Shown here piece after piece: positions 43,848-52,108 of a DNA stretch of 64,000 bases. Each line of letters opens with the position of its first letter. Position 1 is the first letter of the stretch. This DNA is from an alpha proteobacterium SCGC AAA028-C07. Lineage in GTDB: Bacteria; Pseudomonadota; Alphaproteobacteria; Pelagibacterales; Pelagibacteraceae. Below the pieces are notes generated by a model. That model ran no database searches. It was not told the DNA's origin and worked only from the letters and a program-made list of their open reading frames with translations. The DNA is taken from positions 22,763 through 86,762 of the forward strand of contig ATTB01000004.1 of the NCBI GenBank assembly GCA_000419465.1, in the 5' to 3' direction. The position numbers and the translations under genes were made by a program.

Positions 43848-43920
43848 TTTTCCCTAATTGAATTACCAATCCAGGTTAAAGGGTCTAATCTCAGCCTCTT
43901 TCGAAGCACCCCTAAAACTT
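43848..43920 (-). promoter_or_regulatory. TPP (THI-box) riboswitch
   Basis: On the minus strand the conserved TPP aptamer blocks appear in order: GGGGTGC, GGCTGAGA (pyrimidine-binding arm), ACCCTTT, AACCTGGA, a short TTG-GTAATT-CAA P5 stem-loop, and the 3' AGGGA. A TTTT/AAAA P1 helix closes it. AGGGA is followed by AAA and then the symporter ATG, so the aptamer's own 3' strand is the ribosome site. Ligand binding should therefore block translation directly, with no separate expression platform. Confidence 0.93.
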
Positions 43921-43940
43921 AGTCGAAGAAATACTAAATC

Positions 43941-43971
43941 AGTATTTAGAGACTTACAATCTCTAAATACT
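43941..43971 (-). terminator. Hairpin between porin gene and riboswitch
   Basis: AGTATTTAGAG (43941-43951) and CTCTAAATACT (43961-43971) form a perfect 11-base stem with a nine-base loop. It lies 22 bases after the porin stop, in the direction of minus-strand transcription. No strong U-tract follows, so termination would be weak; 3'-end protection is an alternative. Confidence 0.5.
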
Positions 43972-43993
43972 AACTAGTAATAATATTATTTAA

Positions 43994-44740
43994 TTAAAAT
44001 GACTTAGATGCGCCAACTACAAAGAACTCTTCATCTTTCCAATTAGAATTCCATGTTTGTCTACTTCTATCTTGCTTAATGTAATCTGCTATTAAGTTTA
44101 ATCCCATGAACTCTTTAGATAAACCTAACTTATAAAATGACAAATTATCGTCCCAATCTCCATAAGAAACGTTTAATGATGCTGGACCGAAATTATGTGA
44201 CAAACCTATTTCATAATATTGATCGCCTGTTAAACCGCTAGGATTTGCATCTGCTCCGGGTCTAAATCCATCTGTGTCGTCTTGTTCATAAGAAATACTT
44301 AAAGATGTACTTTTTGTAGCAGCAAGAACAGCCTTTGCATAAAATTGCCCAACATCCAGGTTTAAATTTGACTCAGCCTGAGGGTATGTAAACCAACTGT
44401 AACCAATATCAAAAGTTAGTTTATCAAAAGTTTTTCTAAGACCAATATTATAATCTAATTCATAATCATAACCTCCGCCGCTTGCAACCGGTTTATCAGG
44501 TGTCGCATAAAAAAGTCCTGCTCCTAGGATTAATTGAACATTGGTATTTGAAGCAAACTCTCCAGTTAATGTAGCTGTAGGTTTGTCTCTATTGTTATCA
44601 AGTCCTTTAGATATATACTGAGAAGCCACACCAACAGTTCCTGTTATAACGCCCGCGTTTCCAACTTTAGTTTGCGCATTTGATGCATTAGACAATAAAG
44701 CTATAGAAGCGATACTTGAAATTGCTATTTTTTTAATCAT
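43994..44740 (-). CDS. TorF-family putative porin (TIGR02001 type)
   Basis: This 248-residue outer-membrane beta-barrel has a Sec signal ending 'LLSNASNAQ'. The family start 'GVASQYISKGLDNNRDKPT' is followed by alternating strands and a terminal Phe ('VGASKSF'), the barrel-insertion signal. This family of about 250-residue barrels is common in marine alphaproteobacteria. The substrate is unknown. It lies between lrp and thiV on the same strand, with its own 165-base upstream region. Confidence 0.85.
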   Translation of the reverse strand: MIKKIAISSIASIALLSNASNAQTKVGNAGVITGTVGVASQYISKGLDNNRDKPTATLTGEFASNTNVQLILGAGLFYATPDKPVASGGGYDYELDYNIGLRKTFDKLTFDIGYSWFTYPQAESNLNLDVGQFYAKAVLAATKSTSLSISYEQDDTDGFRPGADANPSGLTGDQYYEIGLSHNFGPASLNVSYGDWDDNLSFYKLGLSKEFMGLNLIADYIKQDRSRQTWNSNWKDEEFFVVGASKSF

Positions 44741-44821
44741 ATTTTTTTAAGTTTTATTTTTTATTTATATGTAACTAATTTTTGTTTAAAATCAAAATGA
44801 TAATTATAAATATCTGTTATG

Positions 44822-44839
44822 TGTTGCTTGCATGCAACA
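44822..44839. promoter_or_regulatory. Candidate operator upstream of porin
   Basis: TGTTGC-TTGCAT-GCAACA is an 18-base inverted repeat containing the 10-base palindrome TTGCATGCAA. It is GC-rich against an AT background. It lies 82 bases upstream of the porin start and 67 bases past the lrp stop, so it could bind the adjacent Lrp-type regulator. That link is inference. Confidence 0.35.
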
Positions 44840-44905
44840 GTATAAAAAATTATATAAGTATATTTTATAAAATGACATTCGAATATGCTTAAAACGCATA
44901 ACTAT

Positions 44906-45364
44906 TTAGACGTAGTTAAGCGGCAGACTTGAAGTTTGTTTTATCTCTTCCATAGAGAAAGAAGTCGCAACTGAAAAGATATCTATTTGATCAGTAAGCT
45001 TAGTATAGAATTTATTGTATTCTTCCATGGTTGGGACGAGCACTTTTAATAAGTAATCAATGCTTCCACTTAATCTATAAAACTCAACAACTTCCGGCAT
45101 AGAGCTTATAATGTTTATGAACTTCTTGGCCCATTCCATATTGTGTTGATTGGTTCTAACTGAAACAAAAGCTACAGTTTTAAGATTAAGCTTATTACGA
45201 TCTGCCACCGCAACCTTCTTCTTTATATATCCTTCTTTATATAACTTATTAATTCTAGCCCAACATGGAGTGGCTGAAAGGTTCACTTTCTTGGATAATT
45301 CAGCAATTGGAATATCCGCATTCTCTTGGAGTTGGGATAATATTTTTTTATCTATCTCATTCAT
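44906..45364 (-). CDS. Lrp/AsnC-family transcriptional regulator
   Basis: This 152-residue protein has an N-terminal winged helix-turn-helix ('IAELSKKVNLSATPCWARINKL', residues about 18-39) and a C-terminal RAM ligand-binding domain ('VEFYRLSGSIDYLLKVLV'). Such proteins sense amino acids. It is divergent from the rhodanese gene across 160 bases and upstream of the porin, so it may control the sulfur cluster, the porin or both. Confidence 0.9.
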   Translation of the reverse strand: MNEIDKKILSQLQENADIPIAELSKKVNLSATPCWARINKLYKEGYIKKKVAVADRNKLNLKTVAFVSVRTNQHNMEWAKKFINIISSMPEVVEFYRLSGSIDYLLKVLVPTMEEYNKFYTKLTDQIDIFSVATSFSMEEIKQTSSLPLNYV

Positions 45365-45524
45365 ATGATTTTATTCTGATATAATTAGCATATTTAAAAT
45401 AAAATACTAGTTTTACTCTCTTAAAAGCTAATTTTTAACTTATTTTTCTGCATATATTGAATTAAACAGAAATAAATACTAAATCAGCTTCACATTAAAA
45501 AATTAATGCAAAAGGAAATATAAA

Positions 45525-46442
45525 ATGAAACTAATTAAAAAAGTTGTTCTACTTTGGGCTTTGTTATTTACAGCTCCAGTAGTTGCGGCTCCAAGCGATT
45601 TTTTAGTAACTACGGATTGGTTAGAAAAAAATCTTAACAACCCTAAACTTCGATTAATTGAAGTAAGTGTTGATACTGGAGTATACGAAAGAGGTCATAT
45701 TCAAGGTGCAGTAAATTTTAAATGGCACACTGATTTAGTAGATCCTGTAAAAAGAGATATCACTAGCAAAGAAAATTTTGAAAAATTACTTCGTCAGGCA
45801 GGCGTTAACAATGACAGCACAATTGTAATCTATGGAGATAGCAATAACTGGTTTGCTGCATGGGGCGCTTGGGTATTTGATGTTTACGGAGTAAAAAATG
45901 TTAAGTTACTTGATGGCGGCAGAAAGAAATGGGAAGCAGAAAAGAGACCTTTAACTCCACTTGCAACTAAAGTTGCTGCTGGAAATATCAAAGTATCTGA
46001 TGCTAACAATGCTTTACGCGCAAGATTAATTGATGTTGTTGCCGTTGCTAATAAAAAATCTGATACAGCATTAGTAGACATTAGATCACCAGATGAGTTT
46101 ACTGGAAAGATTTTTGCTCCAGCTGGTGTTCAAGAGACTGCGATTAGAGCTGGCCATATTCCAGGTGCAGTTAATGTTCCTTGGGGACAAGCTGTTGCTG
46201 AAGATGGTACGTTTAAATCTCCAGAAGAACTTAAAAAAGTTTACGCTGCAGTTGGTATTGATGGAAAAAAACCAATCATAACATATTGCAGAATTGGAGA
46301 GCGTTCTAGTCATACTTGGTTCGCGCTAAGCAAAATCCTAGGTTACAATGTTAGAAATTACGATGGTTCATGGACAGAATATGGAAATTCTGTTGGTAAC
46401 CCTGTAATTAATACAGCTGGAACTGTTTGGGGTGGAAAATAA
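45525..46442 (+). CDS. Periplasmic sulfurtransferase with two rhodanese domains
   Basis: This 305-residue protein has a Sec signal ending 'TAPVVAA', so it is exported, unlike cytosolic SseA. The first rhodanese domain (residues about 25-150) is inactive-type, without Cys. The second has the active-site loop 'TYCRIGERSSHT' with Cys near residue 253. It would move sulfane sulfur from thiosulfate or a related donor in the periplasm. AAAAGGAAATATAAA precedes the ATG. It is followed by a strong terminator and then a YeeE-type sulfur transporter. Confidence 0.9.
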   Translation: MKLIKKVVLLWALLFTAPVVAAPSDFLVTTDWLEKNLNNPKLRLIEVSVDTGVYERGHIQGAVNFKWHTDLVDPVKRDITSKENFEKLLRQAGVNNDSTIVIYGDSNNWFAAWGAWVFDVYGVKNVKLLDGGRKKWEAEKRPLTPLATKVAAGNIKVSDANNALRARLIDVVAVANKKSDTALVDIRSPDEFTGKIFAPAGVQETAIRAGHIPGAVNVPWGQAVAEDGTFKSPEELKKVYAAVGIDGKKPIITYCRIGERSSHTWFALSKILGYNVRNYDGSWTEYGNSVGNPVINTAGTVWGGK

Positions 46443-46509
46443 TAACTAATTAGCGAATTAAATCGCTACTTGTTATCTTTCTAGAATTTAGTAAATCTTT
46501 TCTATTATA

Positions 46510-46546
46510 AAATAGCGGTACACGTAGTACCGCTATTTTTTTTATT
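46510..46546 (+). terminator. Rho-independent terminator after the sulfurtransferase
   Basis: AAATAGCGGTAC (46510-46521) and GTACCGCTATTT (46527-46538) form a perfect 12-base stem with a five-base loop. They are followed by a long T run. The next gene's ribosome site (AGGAG) begins only a few bases later. Downstream expression therefore depends on read-through or on a promoter buried in this region. Confidence 0.85.
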
Positions 46547-46558
46547 TTAGGAGTTAAA

Positions 46559-47743
46559 ATGGCAAAAGTAAATTATCAGATTAATAGTAGTATTCCTGCT
46601 TTTAAAAATTTTTTAGGAATAGTTGTAATTCTTATTATTGCCTTCATTTTAAATTCTCAAATTGAAAATTTACAAGGCGGCACTGCCCTCTCTTTATCTT
46701 TGTGGCTTGGAATTTCCTTTGGTGCAGTTTTGCAAAGAAGTAGATTTTGTTTTTATTGTTTAAGTAGAGATTTTATTGAAATAAAAAACGCTAAAGGATT
46801 ATTTGGAATTATCGTAGCTCTTATTATTGGAACACTAGGTTATCATTTAATATTTGGTGCTTTCCTTATAGATCCAATAGCGCCTCGTCTTCCACCAAAT
46901 GCTCATATCGCTCCTGTTAGTTGGGTTTTAGTATTAGGCTCTTTTAGCTTTGGTCTTGGAATGGCAATTGCTGGATCATGTATTAGCGCTCAACTTTATA
47001 GACTTGGCGAAGGTCTTTTGTCTGCATTAATTGCATTTATTGGAATTATACTTGGGTTCGTTTTAGCTTTTTTAAGTTGGAACTTTCTTTATCTTGAGGC
47101 TATTCAGCAAGCGCCACTTATTTGGTTTCCTCATTATCTTGGATACAAAGGATCAATCGTTTTACAAATTACGTTATTAATTTTTTTAGCTTTATTACTT
47201 TTAAAATTTCATAAAAAACAAAAAGAAATAAACAAAACTCAAAAATGGTGGCAAATAAAATGGCCAACTTATGTTGGTGGAATTTTAGTTGCCCTAATTG
47301 CAACTGTTGCATTCTTAAGAGTATCTCCTCTAGGTGTAACAGCTGAGATTGGAAGTATCGCAAGAACAAGTGCTGGTTATTTTAATATTTTACCAGCGCG
47401 TCTTGAAGGCTTAGATACTTTAAGAGGATGCTTAACAATTGTTAAAGAAACATTCTGGTCTAATAACGGCTTATTTATTTTTGGTTTACTGCTTGGGTCT
47501 TTCGCTCTTGCAACCTTCTCTGGTGATTTTAAAATTCAAATTCCTAAAATTAAAGAAAGTGTACGATCGTTTGTTGGTGGTATATTAATGGGATTTGGTT
47601 CTATGATTGCGCTTGGTTGTACAGTTGGAACTTTATTATCAGGTATTATGGCAGCATCATTATCTGGTTGGATATTTTTAATTTTTTGTGGAGCTGGTTT
47701 ATATTTAGGCTGGTTCCTTAGAAAAAAATATAAACTTAATTAA
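46559..47743 (+). CDS. YeeE/YedE-family sulfur transporter
   Basis: This 394-residue polytopic protein has the two-repeat structure of YeeE/YedE (TsuA) proteins. Conserved Cys-containing motifs are 'SRFCFYCLSRDF' near residue 60, 'AGSCISAQLYRLGEG' near 140 and 'GCTVGTLLSG' near 360. Members carry thiosulfate or other sulfur species across the inner membrane by relay between cysteines. Pairing with a periplasmic rhodanese and cysK supports uptake of reduced sulfur for cysteine synthesis. Confidence 0.87.
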   Translation: MAKVNYQINSSIPAFKNFLGIVVILIIAFILNSQIENLQGGTALSLSLWLGISFGAVLQRSRFCFYCLSRDFIEIKNAKGLFGIIVALIIGTLGYHLIFGAFLIDPIAPRLPPNAHIAPVSWVLVLGSFSFGLGMAIAGSCISAQLYRLGEGLLSALIAFIGIILGFVLAFLSWNFLYLEAIQQAPLIWFPHYLGYKGSIVLQITLLIFLALLLLKFHKKQKEINKTQKWWQIKWPTYVGGILVALIATVAFLRVSPLGVTAEIGSIARTSAGYFNILPARLEGLDTLRGCLTIVKETFWSNNGLFIFGLLLGSFALATFSGDFKIQIPKIKESVRSFVGGILMGFGSMIALGCTVGTLLSGIMAASLSGWIFLIFCGAGLYLGWFLRKKYKLN

Positions 47744-47753
47744 AAAAACTTTA

Positions 47754-48734
47754 ATGACTACAACAAGTTTAATAAGCAAAATTGGAAATACTCCTTTAAT
47801 TTATTTAAAGAAGGCATCAGAGATTTCAGGATGTAAAATTTATGGTAAAGCAGAATTTTTAAATCCTGGAGAGTCTGTAAAGGATAGAGCTGCGCTTTAT
47901 ATTTTAAATGACGCCATTAAAAATGGTAAATTAAAAAAAGGTGGAACGATTGTTGAGGGGACCGCTGGTAATACTGGAATTGGAATTGCATTAATTGCAA
48001 AGGAACTTGGTATTAAAACAGTTATTGTTATTCCAGATACACAATCAACAGAAAAAAAAGAAACTCTAAGACAGTTAGGTGCTGAACTAATTGAAGTTCC
48101 AGCTGTGCCTTATGATAATCCAAACAACTATGTAAAACATGCAAAAAAAGTTGCTGATGACATTGGCGGTTATTGGGGCAATCAATTTGACAATACAATC
48201 AATCAACAAGCTCACATCGAAACAACTGCTGAAGAAATTTGGACTCAAACTAATGGTCAAATAGATGGTTTTATTTGTGCTTCAGGAACAGGCGGAACAA
48301 TTTCTGGTGTTTCAATTGGTCTAAAGAAGCATAATAAAAATATTAAAATTGCAGTAAGTGATCCATTTGGTTCTGCTCTTTATAGCCATTTTAAAACTGG
48401 AAAATTAGTAATGAATGGCAGTTCCATCACTGAAGGCATTGGAACATCAAGAATAACTAAGAATTATGAGGGTGCTTTGCTTGATGATGCTTTTCAAATT
48501 AATGATACTGATGCTTTAAATATTGTATTTGATTTACTTCGTGATGATGGATTGTGTCTTGGCAGTTCGTCTGGAATAAATGTTGCAGGAGCAATTGAAC
48601 TTGGAAAAAAAATGGGGCCTAACAAAATTATAGTTACAATTTTATGTGATGTTGGAACTAGATATGCAAGCCGACTGTTTAATCGTGAATTTTTAAAATC
48701 AAAAGGACTGCCGTGTCCAGATTGGATTAAATGA
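47754..48734 (+). CDS. cysK: Cysteine synthase
   Basis: This 326-residue PLP enzyme forms cysteine from O-acetylserine and sulfide. The PLP lysine is K43 in 'ESVKDRA', followed by the PLP-phosphate and substrate loops 'EGTAGNTG' and 'SGTGGTISG'. It lies ten bases after the YeeE gene and overlaps metX by four, so sulfur import and fixation are in one transcript. A cystathionine beta-synthase-like role is possible in this family but less likely. Confidence 0.9.
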   Translation: MTTTSLISKIGNTPLIYLKKASEISGCKIYGKAEFLNPGESVKDRAALYILNDAIKNGKLKKGGTIVEGTAGNTGIGIALIAKELGIKTVIVIPDTQSTEKKETLRQLGAELIEVPAVPYDNPNNYVKHAKKVADDIGGYWGNQFDNTINQQAHIETTAEEIWTQTNGQIDGFICASGTGGTISGVSIGLKKHNKNIKIAVSDPFGSALYSHFKTGKLVMNGSSITEGIGTSRITKNYEGALLDDAFQINDTDALNIVFDLLRDDGLCLGSSSGINVAGAIELGKKMGPNKIIVTILCDVGTRYASRLFNREFLKSKGLPCPDWIK

Positions 48735-49864
48735 TTATTGATAAAAGCAAAATTAAAACCATAGATATAAAAAAACCTCTACAATTAGAGTCGGGTCAGG
48801 TTCTAGATAGCTTTACAATTGCCTATGAAACTTTTGGAACGTTAAACCAAAATAAGGATAATGCTATTTTAGTATTTCATGCTTTAAGTGGTGATCAATT
48901 TGCAACAGGAACTAATCCTATTACAGGAAAAGATGGCTGGTGGGTGACAGCAATTGGACCTAACAAGGCGGTCGATACGAATAAATATTTTATAATTTGC
49001 GCAAACGTTTTAGGTGGTTGCATGGGAACAACAGGTCCAACATCTATTAATCCTAAAACTAAAGAATTTTATTGTAACTCTTTTCCATTAGTTACCATAA
49101 AAGATATGGTCAATGCTCAAGTGCTATTGCTTGATCATTTTCAAATTGAAAAAACTTTGTGTGTGTTAGGTGGCTCAATGGGTGGAATGCAAGTTCTTCA
49201 GTTTTGTTCATCCTATCCTGATAGAACTTATTCAGCGATTCCAATTGCGTGCACAGCAAGTCACTCTGCACAAAATATTGCATTTAATGAATTATCTCGT
49301 CAAGCCATTATGGCTGATCCTGAGTGGAGTAATGGTGATTATTTAAAATTAAATAAAAATCCCAGAAAAGGATTATCCGTTGCCCGAATGGCAGGTCACA
49401 TTAGTTATTTGTCTGAAAAAGGATTGCAGGAAAAATTTGGAAGAAAACTACAACAGACTGGTGACTTTAAATTTAATTTTGATGCGGACTTTCAGGTTGA
49501 AAGTTATTTAAAGTATCAAGGTAATGCTTTTGTTGATCGTTTTGATGCTAATAGCTATTTGTATTTAACACGCGCCATGGATTATTTCGATTTATATCGT
49601 GAGAATAATGGTGTTCTTGCTAACGCGTTTAAAGACGCAAACATTAAACATTGTTTAATTTCTTTCTCAACAGACTGGCTTTACCCAACAAGTGAGTCAA
49701 AAAAAATTCTTATTGCGCTCAATTCAATTGGAGCGGATGTAAGTTTTGTTGAGATTATTACAAATAATGGTCATGATGCTTTTCTTCTTGATGAGCCTGA
49801 GTTTTTAAGAAGTCTTAAAGGATTTTTAGATTCAGCTTATGAATCTTTTAAAGCATCTAACTAA
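48731..49864 (+). CDS. metX: Homoserine O-acetyltransferase
   Basis: This 377-residue alpha/beta hydrolase-fold enzyme has the nucleophile Ser in 'GGSMGGMQ' near residue 148, the Asp in 'STDWLYPTSES' and the His in 'NNGHDAFLL'. It makes O-acetylhomoserine, the substrate of the metZ product encoded nearby. The start overlaps the cysK stop (ATGA). Confidence 0.93.
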   Translation: MIIDKSKIKTIDIKKPLQLESGQVLDSFTIAYETFGTLNQNKDNAILVFHALSGDQFATGTNPITGKDGWWVTAIGPNKAVDTNKYFIICANVLGGCMGTTGPTSINPKTKEFYCNSFPLVTIKDMVNAQVLLLDHFQIEKTLCVLGGSMGGMQVLQFCSSYPDRTYSAIPIACTASHSAQNIAFNELSRQAIMADPEWSNGDYLKLNKNPRKGLSVARMAGHISYLSEKGLQEKFGRKLQQTGDFKFNFDADFQVESYLKYQGNAFVDRFDANSYLYLTRAMDYFDLYRENNGVLANAFKDANIKHCLISFSTDWLYPTSESKKILIALNSIGADVSFVEIITNNGHDAFLLDEPEFLRSLKGFLDSAYESFKASN

Positions 49865-49868
49865 TTAA

Positions 49869-50270
49869 ATGACCGAAATTAAAAAAGACGACACCGTTAC
49901 TGTTTCTGAAGTAGGACCTGGCCCATTTGTACAAAGCGTAACCGTTAGAGGACATAAACTTTTTGCAGATGAGCCGTTATCTTTTCCTGAAGGAACAGAT
50001 AAAGGCTTAAGTCCAAATGACTTTTTACTTTCCTCACTTGGTTCTTGCACTTCTATAACTCTTAGAATGTATGCTCGTTTAAAAAAATTACCTCTTGATA
50101 AAATTATCATTACTCTAAATAGAAATGAAAATGGAGATATTGATAGAAAGATTGAGCTTATTGGTAATTTAACCGATGAACAAAGAAACAGATTGTTTGA
50201 AATTTCAAATAAGTGCCCTATTCACAAAGCTCTAACGAATTCTGTAAAGATTAATTCTAAATTAATCTAA
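49869..50270 (+). CDS. OsmC-family protein
   Basis: This 133-residue protein has two conserved cysteines ('LGSCTSITLRMYA' and 'NKCPIHKAL'), the redox pair of OsmC/Ohr-like peroxide reductases. The N-terminal 'DEPLSFPEGTDKGLSPNDFLL' is typical of YhfA/OsmC members. It starts five bases after metX and overlaps the convergent metZ stop by four. In this context it may handle peroxide or persulfide stress; that is inference. Confidence 0.88.
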   Translation: MTEIKKDDTVTVSEVGPGPFVQSVTVRGHKLFADEPLSFPEGTDKGLSPNDFLLSSLGSCTSITLRMYARLKKLPLDKIIITLNRNENGDIDRKIELIGNLTDEQRNRLFEISNKCPIHKALTNSVKINSKLI

Positions 50271-51568
50271 ATAGTTGCAAGCGCCTGATCAATATCAGCT
50301 AAAATATCATCTGGATGTTCGATACCAATTGATAATCTTACATACCCTGGTGTAACTCCTGCTTTTAATTGCTCCTCAGGAGAAAGTTGGGAATGCGTTG
50401 TTGAAGCTGGGTGAATTGCAAGACTTCTTGCATCACCTATATTTGCAACATGATATAAAAGTTTTAAAGCATTAATAAATTTCTTGCCCGCATCAACTCC
50501 ACCTTTTAATTCGATACCACACAAAGCTCCAAAGCCGCCTTTTAAATATTGCTTAGCACGTTTTCCAACTTCCCCATCGTAAAGACTTGGATAAATAACT
50601 TTTTGAACTTTGTTGTGTTTAGTCAAATATGAGACAACTTTTTCAGCATTAGAACAATGTTGCTTCATACGCAAAGCTAATGTTTCTAATCCTTGGATTA
50701 TTTGCCATGCATTAAATGGTGATAATGGCGCTCCTAAATCTCTGAGCAAAACAACTCGTGCTCTTATAATAAATGGAATGTTAGCACCTGTTAATTTTGG
50801 AACAACTTCACCCCAAACAGCACCACCGTAAGAAGGATCTGGCTCATTATAGAATGGTTGTCTTTTTTTATTTGCAGTCCAATTAAAATTTCCACCATCA
50901 ATAATTACGCCGCCAATAGAATTTCCGTGCCCACCAATAAATTTAGTAAGAGAATGCATAACGATTGCAGCACCATGCTCTAAGGGTTTGCAAATAATTG
51001 GTGACGCAGTGTTATCCATAATCAATGGTATTCCAAATTTTTTACCAATTTCTGCAACTTCTTTAATTGGAAAAATTCTAAGATAAGGATTTGGACATGT
51101 TTCTCCATAATATCCTCTTGTCTTATCGTCTGTTAATTTTTCAAAATTTTTAGGATCAATTGGATCTGCAAAACGAACTTCAATGCCTTGATCTTTTAAA
51201 GTATTTTTAAATAAATTTACTGTTCCGCCATATAAATCAGTGGATGCAACAATATTGTCTCCTGCTTTACATAAGTTTTGTACACAAAATGCAGATGCAG
51301 CCTGACCTGATCCTACAGCTAGAGCTGCAATTCCACCCTCTAAAGCTGCTACTCTTTTTTCAAGAACATCTACCGTTGGATTCATAATCCTTGTGTAAAT
51401 GTTTCCAAATTCTTTTAAGGCAAATAAATTTGCCGCATGATCTGTGTTGTTGAATTGATAACTTGTTGTTTGATAAATCGGTACCGCAACTGATGTTGTT
51501 GCTGGATCACTTCTGTAATCGCCGCCGTGTAATCCTATGGTTTCTGGATGTTTGCTAGATGTGGTCAT
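50267..51568 (-). CDS. metZ: O-acetylhomoserine sulfhydrylase
   Basis: This 433-residue Cys/Met-metabolism PLP enzyme has its PLP lysine in 'MHSLTKFIGGHG' near residue 210. It has 'YTRIMNPTVDVLEKRVAALEGG' and 'LSIGIEHPDDILADI' at the ends. It makes homocysteine from O-acetylhomoserine and sulfide, using the MetX product. The length fits the MetY/OAH sulfhydrylase subgroup. No SAM riboswitch core was seen in its leader. Confidence 0.92.
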   Translation of the reverse strand: MTTSSKHPETIGLHGGDYRSDPATTSVAVPIYQTTSYQFNNTDHAANLFALKEFGNIYTRIMNPTVDVLEKRVAALEGGIAALAVGSGQAASAFCVQNLCKAGDNIVASTDLYGGTVNLFKNTLKDQGIEVRFADPIDPKNFEKLTDDKTRGYYGETCPNPYLRIFPIKEVAEIGKKFGIPLIMDNTASPIICKPLEHGAAIVMHSLTKFIGGHGNSIGGVIIDGGNFNWTANKKRQPFYNEPDPSYGGAVWGEVVPKLTGANIPFIIRARVVLLRDLGAPLSPFNAWQIIQGLETLALRMKQHCSNAEKVVSYLTKHNKVQKVIYPSLYDGEVGKRAKQYLKGGFGALCGIELKGGVDAGKKFINALKLLYHVANIGDARSLAIHPASTTHSQLSPEEQLKAGVTPGYVRLSIGIEHPDDILADIDQALATI

Positions 51569-51638
51569 TTATTTTTTAATTAAATAATATTATGCAAAAT
51601 ATAAGTTATTTAATGCTGATAAATCAATAATAATTAAA

Positions 51639-51710
51639 TTACTTCTTTCTAAAAAGTAATATTAACAAAAGTATAATTACAATAAGTAATCCTATGATGA
51701 TAATAGCCAT
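51639..51710 (-). CDS. Putative 23-residue membrane peptide
   Basis: On the minus strand ATG at 51710 opens 23 codons, 'MAIIIIGLLIVIILLLILLF' then RKK, ending TAA. One hydrophobic helix with a positive tail would make a tiny inner-membrane peptide. It lies in the metZ leader, about 70 bases upstream of its ATG, so it could be a leader peptide or chance. Confidence 0.25.
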   Translation of the reverse strand: MAIIIIGLLIVIILLLILLFRKK

Positions 51711-51794
51711 CTACTCATTATAGCTTACTTTTTGTAAATTATCTAAATTAATACGGACTTTATTGAATCTTTTTTTAGGTTTATAATAATTAAT

Positions 51795-52100
51795 ATGAAT
51801 ACATTTAAAGATAGAGAAAAAGGATTTGAAAAAAAATTCGCTAACGATCAAGAGGCAGAATTTAAAATTAGCGCAAAAAGAAATAAACTTTTAGGGGGTT
51901 GGGCTGCTGATATTTTAAAATATGATGAAGAAAAAAAGAAAAATTATATTGTTGAAATCATAAAAGCAGATTTTCAAGAAGCGGGTGACGAAGATGTATT
52001 TAGAAAAATTAAAAAAGATTTAGAAGGAAGTAATATTCAAGATGCAGATATTAGAAAAAAAATGTCTGAATTTTTAGAGGCGGCTAAGCAACAAATATAA
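51795..52100 (+). CDS. ATP synthase inhibitor subunit zeta (DUF1476)
   Basis: This 101-residue helical protein begins 'FKDREKGFEKKFANDQEAEF' and continues 'RRNKLLGGWAA'-like (here 'KRNKLLGGWAADIL'), the DUF1476 signature. In alphaproteobacteria this is the zeta subunit that inhibits F1-ATPase rotation. It is full length, cytosolic, and has its own upstream region. A good lineage marker. Confidence 0.92.
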   Translation: MNTFKDREKGFEKKFANDQEAEFKISAKRNKLLGGWAADILKYDEEKKKNYIVEIIKADFQEAGDEDVFRKIKKDLEGSNIQDADIRKKMSEFLEAAKQQI

Positions 52101-52108
52101 ATACTATA

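Noticed and set aside
50610-50831. Plus-strand ORF inside metZ
   Set aside because: Antisense shadow of a well-supported PLP enzyme gene.
51569-51640. SAM riboswitch in the metZ leader, as known for some SAR11 sulfur genes
   Set aside because: The conserved SAM-II/SAM-V core was not found; the leader is almost pure AT.
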